32,722 nt of DNA from Candidatus Omnitrophota bacterium (lineage in GTDB: Bacteria; Omnitrophota; Gorgyraeia; Gygaellales; UBA12090): positions 1 through 32,722 of the forward strand of contig JAUSCZ010000015.1 in the NCBI GenBank assembly GCA_030674475.1, written 5' to 3'. Shown here piece after piece: positions 26,313 through 32,722 of the stretch. The translations under genes and the position numbers were made by a program. Each line of letters begins with the position of its first letter. Position 1 is the stretch's first letter. Under the pieces are notes generated by a model. The model was given only the letters and a program-made list of their open reading frames with translations. It searched no databases and was not told where the DNA came from.

Positions 26313-26400
26313 GAATGAGAATTGTAGTTTTCGCAGTGAAGTCGATTTTAACCAAAGACGGGACAAGGTCGATCTGAGCGAGAAAACCGCAATCCTCATT
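26313..26400. repeat. Long imperfect inverted repeat spanning the DUF362-tatD spacer
   Basis: gaatgagaattgtagttttcgcagtgaagtcgatttt ... aaggtcgatctgagcgagaaaaccgcaatcctcattc. Confidence 0.85.
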
Positions 26401-27169
26401 CTAATTTAAATAGACTGATGGCGTTGTCGCTGGTATTCTTGGCGATTTCCTCAAAACTACAGCCTCTTAAATCCGCGATAAATTGGGCTAATGGGCGGAC
26501 ATTGGCCGGTTCATTGCGCTTTCCTCTTAAACCTTCCGGCGACAGATAAGGGCAGTCGGTTTCCAACAATAACCTGTTAGAGGGGACATATTTTACCAGC
26601 TCCCGCAAGGCATCAGATTTCTTATAAGTTACATTGCAGGTGAAAGAAATGGACAGCCCTAAATCTAAGCACTCTTGACAGAAATCTCGGCTTCCGGAAA
26701 AACAGTGAATTACGCCTTTAATATCCCTGCCGGAGCAGGATTTAAGCGCGGTTAGAGTATCCGCCTCGGCCTCCCGGGAATGGATTATCAGCGGCAGTTG
26801 AGAATCTAAGCTTAATCCGATAAACCGGGAAAATAACTCTCTTTGTTTATCCTGGGGGGAAAGATTACGGTAGTAATCCAGCCCCACCTCACCAACGGCG
26901 ACTACCTTTTTATTCTTAAGAAATCCCGGGATGCGCTGGAGATCCTCTTCGTTTATCTGCGCGGCGCCATGTGGATGAATGCCTATCGCGGCAAATATGT
27001 TTTCATATTTTTTGGTTAGCTCTAAAGAGGCCAAGCACCCGCGTAAATCCGAGCTGACATTGATTATACACTTAACCCCGGCTTCGGCGGCCTTTTGAAT
27101 AATTTCTTTACGGTCGGGGTCAAAATCCGAGAAATCCAGATGGGCGTGGGTGTCAACCAACATTTTCAA
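26396..27169 (-). CDS. tatD: TatD family metal-dependent hydrolase
   Basis: MLVDTHAHLDFSDFDPDRKEII; AAIGIHPHGAAQ; AVGEVGLDYYR; QLPLIIHSREAEADTL; IHCFSGS; LLETDCPYLSPEGLRGKRNEPANV. Confidence 0.96.
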   Translation of the reverse strand: MKMLVDTHAHLDFSDFDPDRKEIIQKAAEAGVKCIINVSSDLRGCLASLELTKKYENIFAAIGIHPHGAAQINEEDLQRIPGFLKNKKVVAVGEVGLDYYRNLSPQDKQRELFSRFIGLSLDSQLPLIIHSREAEADTLTALKSCSGRDIKGVIHCFSGSRDFCQECLDLGLSISFTCNVTYKKSDALRELVKYVPSNRLLLETDCPYLSPEGLRGKRNEPANVRPLAQFIADLRGCSFEEIAKNTSDNAISLFKLE

Positions 27170-28625
27170 TTCTGGGAAAGAGCGGGACGCCTTTTGTTAT
27201 CCGGGAAGAGGCAAATTGTTCCTGTATCATCTTGGCGCTTTGAGGCATAAACGGGGAAAGGATTTTTGACAGGCGGCGGATCACATAAACCAAAAGCAGA
27301 ATAAAAGAATCTAACTCCTGCTTTTTGCCTTCCTTTAAAAGGTTCCAGGGTTTAGTATCTTCAATAAATTTGTTGGCTTGATTAACCACCTGCCAAATTT
27401 TATCCAAGCAAGAAGAAAAATCAATGTTGCCTATAGCCTGTCTTAGTTCATTTTCCAGCTTATCACATTCAGCCTTAAGGGGGAAATGCCCGATTTCTCC
27501 GGTTTCCGGGAGACTGCCGGAAAAATATTTCTCTACCATAGTGGCGCTGCGGTGGATAAGGTTTCCTAAGTCATTGGCCAGGTCGGAGTTCTTTCTCTTG
27601 ATAATCGCCGCGTCTGAGAAGTTTCCGTCTAAGCCAAAAGGCACATCCCGAAGCAGGAAATACCGATAGCTGTCAATCCCGTATTTTTCAACCATCCCTA
27701 AAGGATCAACCACATTGCCCCGGGACTTAGACATCTTATCCTCACCCACCATCCACCAGCCGTGGGCAAAAATCATCCTGGGAGGTTCAAGGCCTAAGGC
27801 CTTTAAGATGATCGGCCAGATAACCGCGTGCTGTCTTAAGATATCCTTGCCAATCAGGTGCAGGTCCGCCGGCCAGTATTTTTTAAATTTTGCCTCATCA
27901 TAGCCGAATCCTATGGCGCTGATATAGTTGATTAAGGCGTCGAACCAGACATAGGTAACATGGTCCGGGCTGAAAGGTATTTCAATCCCCCAGCTAAGCC
28001 TTGAGCGCGGACGGGAGACGCAGAGGTCAGTTAATGTATTGTTCTCCAGGAAACTCAAGACTTCGTTATAACGGGATACGGGTTTTATAAAGTCCGGATG
28101 AGTTTTAACATACTCAATCAACCAGCCTTGATATTTGGATAGTTTTAGGAAGAAATTCTTTTCTTGTATCTTTTCTAACTGTCTCTTGCAATCCGGGCAG
28201 TTTTTTTCCTCTATCTGGGAATCAACCCAGAAGGTTTCGCAGGGGGTGCAATACCAACCGCTATATTCATCCAGATAAAGATCTCCTTTTTTGTGCAGGA
28301 TATTCAGGATGTTTTTGACCACGGCTGTATGGCGCTCTTCAGTGGTGCGGATAAAATCATCGTAAGAGATATCCAGCGATTTCCAGAGCTCAACAAATAC
28401 CGAAACCATTTTATCGGCAAAATCCTTTTCTTTAAGGTTTGCCTGGGCGGCGGCCTTGGCAATCTTCTGGCCGTGTTCATCGGTCCCGGTCAAAAAATAC
28501 ACATCTTCGCCCCATTGCCGATGGAATCTGGCTAAGGTATCAGCGGCAATATTAGTATAAGAATGCCCGATATGAGGAGTGGAGTTGATGTAATACAAAG
28601 GAGTGGTGAGGTAAAACTTTTTCAT
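27153..28625 (-). CDS. metG: Methionyl-tRNA synthetase
   Basis: FYLTTPLYYINSTPHIGHSYTNIAADTLARFHR; TGTDEHGQKI; CTPCETF...CPDC; HGWWMVGEDKMSKSRGNVVDP; start placed at MKKFYL (28625). Confidence 0.97.
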   Translation of the reverse strand: MKKFYLTTPLYYINSTPHIGHSYTNIAADTLARFHRQWGEDVYFLTGTDEHGQKIAKAAAQANLKEKDFADKMVSVFVELWKSLDISYDDFIRTTEERHTAVVKNILNILHKKGDLYLDEYSGWYCTPCETFWVDSQIEEKNCPDCKRQLEKIQEKNFFLKLSKYQGWLIEYVKTHPDFIKPVSRYNEVLSFLENNTLTDLCVSRPRSRLSWGIEIPFSPDHVTYVWFDALINYISAIGFGYDEAKFKKYWPADLHLIGKDILRQHAVIWPIILKALGLEPPRMIFAHGWWMVGEDKMSKSRGNVVDPLGMVEKYGIDSYRYFLLRDVPFGLDGNFSDAAIIKRKNSDLANDLGNLIHRSATMVEKYFSGSLPETGEIGHFPLKAECDKLENELRQAIGNIDFSSCLDKIWQVVNQANKFIEDTKPWNLLKEGKKQELDSFILLLVYVIRRLSKILSPFMPQSAKMIQEQFASSRITKGVPLFPRIENVG

Positions 28626-28629
28626 AGTT

Positions 28630-28735
28630 ATTCTTAAAGTTAAAAGTAAAAACTCAAAAGGCAAAATTAAAATGCTCTTTTTTACTTTTTAATTGTGGTT
28701 TTACCTTTTTACTTTTACCTTTTTACTTTTACTTA
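28630..28735. repeat. Word-like A/T repeats (ttttactttta/cctttttac) in the ricT-metG spacer
   Basis: ttttacctttttacttttacctttttacttttact and aaagttaaaagtaaaaactcaaaaggcaaaattaaaa. Confidence 0.85.
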
Positions 28736-29565
28736 TATTCTTTCTTGACCTGTCTTCCGTCTTCAAATTGAACCATGCAGCAGCGCTTAAGTTTGTTTAC
28801 GCTGACTACTTTACCGGTTTCCGCTTCAATCTGGACCTGTTCGCCTTCTCTGGGCAGTCCTTTAGAGAGCTCGGTATAGGTCGCGTATTCGTAAGCAAGA
28901 CAGCACATCAACCTGCCGCAGAGTCCGGAGATTTTGGGAGGGTTTAGGGGCAGGCCCTGTTCCTTGGCCATCTTGATCATCACCGGCTCAAAATCTTTTA
29001 AAAAGCTGGCACAGCAAAGTTGTCTTCCGCAGGCCCCGCATCCCCCGGAAAGCCTGGCCTCATCACGCACGCCTATCTGGCGCAGTTCTATGCGGGCTTT
29101 AAAGATTTTAGCCAGGTCTTTGACTAATTCCCGGAAGTCAATGCGGCTTTCAGCGGTAAAGTAAAAGATGATTTTGCCGCGGTCAAAGGAGTATTCGCAG
29201 TCAATCAGCTTCATATTCAGTTTATGTTCCCGGATTTTATTCTGGCAGCTGCCGGATGCCTCTTTAGCCTTTATTTTATTTTCATCAATCTGTTTTAAAT
29301 CAAAGGCATTCGCCAGCCGGATGATTTTTCTTATCGGCTCTTCCTGGGTTTTATCCGCGATATTCAATCCGCAGGAAACGACATGGCCGTAGTCATTCCC
29401 GCGGTCGGCTTCAACAATACAATAGTCGCCTATTTTTATTCTGGTTTTGACAGGCTCAGTTACAGTAACTGCTGAAGTCTTTTCTTCCTCTTGATACGAG
29501 AAGAAGAGGGCTTGACCGGCTTCTCTTAATTTTACCTGGGCTAATTTTTCCATAATGAAAGCCAA
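28729..29565 (-). CDS. ricT: PSP1 domain protein (RicT/YaaT-like)
   Basis: YCIVEADRGNDYGHVVSCG; IDCEYSFDRGKIIFYFTAESRIDFRELVKDLAKIFKARIELRQIGVRDEARLSGGCGACGRQLCCASFL; GLCGRLMCCLAYEY. Start could also be 29553. Confidence 0.94.
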   Translation of the reverse strand: MAFIMEKLAQVKLREAGQALFFSYQEEEKTSAVTVTEPVKTRIKIGDYCIVEADRGNDYGHVVSCGLNIADKTQEEPIRKIIRLANAFDLKQIDENKIKAKEASGSCQNKIREHKLNMKLIDCEYSFDRGKIIFYFTAESRIDFRELVKDLAKIFKARIELRQIGVRDEARLSGGCGACGRQLCCASFLKDFEPVMIKMAKEQGLPLNPPKISGLCGRLMCCLAYEYATYTELSKGLPREGEQVQIEAETGKVVSVNKLKRCCMVQFEDGRQVKKEYK

Positions 29566-30509
29566 ATATTATCCGTGAGTAATTTTAGGTTTAGATTGCG
29601 TTTAAGATACTCGAAACTTTTGCTTAGATTTTCCAGTATACTCAAAACCTGCGCGTGGGTATATTTATCGGCTTCTTTATTTATTTGCGCGATTTTATCC
29701 TGATTTATCAGGTATTCGGTTCTTGAGCCGGACTTGATGAATAGGATATCCCTGAAACAGCTGGTTAAGATATAAAGGTTATCCAATGTTTGGTTTTTAT
29801 CTTTGTAGATGTCTTCTAATTTTGTCAGGGGTGAATAATTAAATAGTCCATTCAAAAGGTTTTCCCTCTGTTGGATAAATTCACGCTTGTTTAATTGAGG
29901 ATGCAGGGCAATCCTTCCTTCCAGATAATGGCTGAAAAAGCTGATTTGTTCGCTATTAAGCGTGGTATCTTTTTCTAATATTCGGGCAGTCTGACTTCTA
30001 TTTAGTTGAGAAAATCTCAATTTTAAGGCCCGGGAGCTGATGGTAGAAAGAACCAAACGTAAATCGGTAGTTATGAGAATTATTATCGAATCTCCGGGAG
30101 GCTCTTCCGTGGTTTTTAACAGGCAATTGGCCGCATCCGTCGTCAAATTTTGGCAGTTATTAATGACAAAAACTTTTGTCTGTGCCTCAAACGGCTTAAG
30201 GCTTATTTCATTTTGCAGAGAGCGGATCTGCTCAATTTTTATATTGCTTGAACCTTCTTCCAGATCCAGCCAGTGCAGGTCGGGATATTCCAACTTTTCT
30301 ATCCTGACGCAGGAACTACAGGTATCGCAAGAGTCCTCGTTTTGGGCCTGATCACAGTTTAAGGCTTTAGCGAATTGCCTGGCGGCGAAAGACTTCCCTG
30401 TGCCGCGGGGGCCGTAAAAGAGGTAAGTCAAGCCGCGGCGTTTCTCTTTGAGCGAGTTTTGTAAAATTCTTAGCGGAATATCCTGCCCGATTATTTGTTT
30501 AAGGGACAT
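29541..30509 (-). CDS. holB: DNA polymerase III delta' subunit / clamp-loader AAA+ protein
   Basis: YLFYGPRGTGKSFAARQFAKALNC; CDTCSSCVRIEKLEYPDLHWL; KVFVINNCQNLTTDAANCLLKTTEEPPGDSIIILIT. Confidence 0.92.
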   Translation of the reverse strand: MSLKQIIGQDIPLRILQNSLKEKRRGLTYLFYGPRGTGKSFAARQFAKALNCDQAQNEDSCDTCSSCVRIEKLEYPDLHWLDLEEGSSNIKIEQIRSLQNEISLKPFEAQTKVFVINNCQNLTTDAANCLLKTTEEPPGDSIIILITTDLRLVLSTISSRALKLRFSQLNRSQTARILEKDTTLNSEQISFFSHYLEGRIALHPQLNKREFIQQRENLLNGLFNYSPLTKLEDIYKDKNQTLDNLYILTSCFRDILFIKSGSRTEYLINQDKIAQINKEADKYTHAQVLSILENLSKSFEYLKRNLNLKLLTDNIWLSLWKN

Positions 30510-30545
30510 CGTAAAAAGTAAAAAATTAAAACGCGAAAATCAAAA

Positions 30546-31166
30546 TTAAAGGTGTTTTAACAAAAATTCTTGAATAAGTTTTCTTATTTCTTCTTGCGTA
30601 TTTTGAATATCTTTGGCCTTGATTACCTTTATCCTCTTAGGGTTTTCCGAAGCCAGCCTGAGGTAACCGTTTCGGACCCTGCGGTGATAGGCCAGCGGCC
30701 TCTCCTGGATTCTATCCGAGGCCCCGCCTGCCCGCTTCAAGCCTTTCTCGGCGGGGATATCCAATAAAAAGGTCAAGTCCGGCCTAGCCCCTTGGCTGAC
30801 AAATCCTCCCAATAATTCAATAACTTTCCTATCCAGCCCCAGGCCATACCCTTGATACACCAGGGTAGAATCCTGAAAACGGTCGCAAAGGACTATTTTC
30901 TTTTCTTTGAGCGCTGGGATGATTTTTTCTTTTACCAATTGGGCCCTGGCTGCCAGATAAAGAAGCAGTTCGGTTTTCTCAGAGAGAAAACCGTTTCTTT
31001 TGTCCAGAAGTACGCGTCTTAAATCCTCGCTGAATTTAGTCGAGCCCGGCTCACGCAGGACCAAAACCCGCGCGCCCTTCTTTTTAAGATACTCTTCCAA
31101 TAATTTAATCTGGGTGGATTTGCCGCTTCCCTCAGCTCCCTCAAAGGTGACGAAAAGGCCTTTCAT
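30546..31166 (-). CDS. tmk: Thymidylate kinase
   Basis: GLFVTFEGAEGSGKSTQIKLLEEYL; VLREPGST; LCDRFQDSTLVYQGYGLGLD. Confidence 0.97.
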   Translation of the reverse strand: MKGLFVTFEGAEGSGKSTQIKLLEEYLKKKGARVLVLREPGSTKFSEDLRRVLLDKRNGFLSEKTELLLYLAARAQLVKEKIIPALKEKKIVLCDRFQDSTLVYQGYGLGLDRKVIELLGGFVSQGARPDLTFLLDIPAEKGLKRAGGASDRIQERPLAYHRRVRNGYLRLASENPKRIKVIKAKDIQNTQEEIRKLIQEFLLKHL

Positions 31167-32593
31167 CCTGATATCCTTCTATAAGATTGTCCGTCTTTTG
31201 TGTCTTCCACGATAATACCTTTTTTTCTTAATTCTTCCCTAAGGCTGTCGGATGCCTGGAAATCTTTATTATGCCTGGCTTTGCGGCGCTCCTCAAGCAG
31301 GCCGTTCTCTTCGTCATTCAAAGGCTCCCAGGATAGGTCGTCAAATAACCCGAATATTTTATTTCCCAATTCCAGGATGGTATCTTCGCAGGCCTGGTGA
31401 ACAACCTCTGCATAGCGAGGATTGTGTTTCTCTGAATCTATAAATTTATTAGTTTCGTTAACCAAATCAAATAAACAGCTTAAAGCTACAGGCGTATTAA
31501 AATCGTCGTCCAGCGCTTCAACGAATCTCTGTCTATGCTTTTCAATAAAATCCACGGTCTCAACAGGGAACCGGATTTCCGGCGCGCGCTGGTCTCTCAC
31601 AATAAGCTGGGCCTTTCTTAACAATATATGAAATCTTTCCAGCGCGGTCTTTGCTTCTTCAATTTTTTTATCCGTGTAATCCATAGGGTGCGCGTAATGC
31701 GCGGATAAAAAGAACAACTTTAAGAAATCCGCGTTACGATGCTTTTCTATAAAATCCTTTATGGTGATAAAATTTCCCAAAGACTTGGCCATTTTCTGGC
31801 TGTTAATAGTCAGCAGGCCGTGATGAAGCCAGTATCTGGCGAAGGGTTTTCCGCTTAAGGCCTCACTTTGGGCGATTTCGTTCTCATGGTGGGGAAAAAT
31901 CAAGTCTCTTCCTCCCGCGTGAATATCCAGGGTCTCGGTTTTCAGGTACTTGGCGCTCATCACTGAACATTCAATATGCCAGCCGGGCCGCCCTTTTCCC
32001 CAGGGGCTTTCCCAAAAGGGCTCATCAGGTTTGGATTTTTTCCAGAGGGCGAAATCCAGGGCGTCTTCCTTGGTTTCATCCGGCTCTTTCCTTGCCCCGC
32101 TTCGCATATCATCAATGCCTTGTCCGGATAATTTACCGTAGTCTTTAAAATCGCGCACCCTGAAATACACCCCGGTCTCGGTAGCATAGGCATACCCTTT
32201 AGCAATCAGGCCTTCGATGTGTTTAATCATCTCCGGGATATTTTCGGTTGCCCTGGGTTCGTAATCGGCCTTGCGGATCTTTAAAGAATCAAGGTCCTGG
32301 TAATAACTTTTTACGCATTTTTCAGTTAGCTCGGACCAGCTTATCTTTAATTCCTTGGCCCGGTTAATAATCTTATCGTCTATATCCGTGATATTCCTGA
32401 CTAGAATTACCTGATAGCCGCGATAGGTTAAATAGCGCCGCAGCACATCAAAGATATAGAGACTGCGGGCGTGTCCGATATGACATTCGTCATATACCGT
32501 TACTCCGCAGGTATACATATTTACCCGCGGCGGATGTCCGGGTTCAAAGAGTTCTTTTTTTCCGGCGAGGGAATTATAAACACGAATGGACAT
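31163..32593 (-). CDS. cysS: Cysteinyl-tRNA synthetase
   Basis: VNMYTCGVTVYDECHIGHARSLYIFDVLRRYL; NITDIDDKIINRA; GRPGWHIECSVMSAKYL; DIHAGGRDLIFPHHENEIAQSEAL; KMAKSLGNFITIKDFI. Confidence 0.98.
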   Translation of the reverse strand: MSIRVYNSLAGKKELFEPGHPPRVNMYTCGVTVYDECHIGHARSLYIFDVLRRYLTYRGYQVILVRNITDIDDKIINRAKELKISWSELTEKCVKSYYQDLDSLKIRKADYEPRATENIPEMIKHIEGLIAKGYAYATETGVYFRVRDFKDYGKLSGQGIDDMRSGARKEPDETKEDALDFALWKKSKPDEPFWESPWGKGRPGWHIECSVMSAKYLKTETLDIHAGGRDLIFPHHENEIAQSEALSGKPFARYWLHHGLLTINSQKMAKSLGNFITIKDFIEKHRNADFLKLFFLSAHYAHPMDYTDKKIEEAKTALERFHILLRKAQLIVRDQRAPEIRFPVETVDFIEKHRQRFVEALDDDFNTPVALSCLFDLVNETNKFIDSEKHNPRYAEVVHQACEDTILELGNKIFGLFDDLSWEPLNDEENGLLEERRKARHNKDFQASDSLREELRKKGIIVEDTKDGQSYRRISG

Positions 32594-32722
32594 ACTAATA
32601 GTTACAGTACTTTGTTAAGAAATATTTTCGTTTGAGATTATTTTTAAAATAGTAATAGTCATAACTTTTGCGGCATCATAACTTACGTAATTTCAATGCG
32701 TTGCGTCAATTTTCTGCTTGCT

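Noticed and set aside
31960-32205. Alternative minus-strand ORF inside cysS
   Set aside because: Out of frame with conserved CysS motifs; spurious.
32594-32722. cysS upstream region as a T-box or other riboswitch
   Set aside because: No recognisable T-box sequence, specifier hairpin or terminator/antiterminator pair; only weak direct repeats (aagttatga). No confident promoter with correct spacing found.

Overview
The window is a densely packed bacterial chromosome segment of about 32.7 kb. Every credible gene is on the minus strand. The content is mostly housekeeping. In transcription order (right to left) the genes are cysS-tmk-holB(delta')-ricT-metG-tatD, a DUF362/ferredoxin gene, mtnA-thiL-tsaE-rsmD-coaD, DUF177(YceD)-rpmF-plsX-fabH-fabD-fabG-acpP-fabF, leuC-leuD-leuB-asd-truA, then cvpA-Nif3-like-dnaG-rpoD, an embedded tRNA-Gly(TCC), yjbQ, an archaeal/methanogen-type thymidylate synthase homologue, an ornithine cyclodeaminase/alanine dehydrogenase homologue, msrAB, uppP, and a REP-associated (Y1/HUH) transposase at the left edge. 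The overall style resembles a candidate phylum such as Omnitrophota, but that is impression only and was not tested. I see no CRISPR array, defence island or prophage. The most unusual signal is non-genic. The segment contains many short 'word-like' or palindromic elements from several families. They occur between genes, inside genes as in-frame insertions (truA x2, leuC x2, fabD, DUF362 gene) and over gene 3' ends, where the element itself carries the stop codon (fabF, fabD, plsX, tatD, DUF362 gene) or encodes the C-terminal tail (leuD). Other notable items are the transposase flanked by near-perfect 29-bp inverted repeats, a relic IS-like end with 24-bp direct repeats, a consensus sigma70 promoter for the cvpA-dnaG-rpoD operon, a tRNA 4 nt downstream of the rpoD stop codon, and a perfect 12-bp intercistronic hairpin after acpP.
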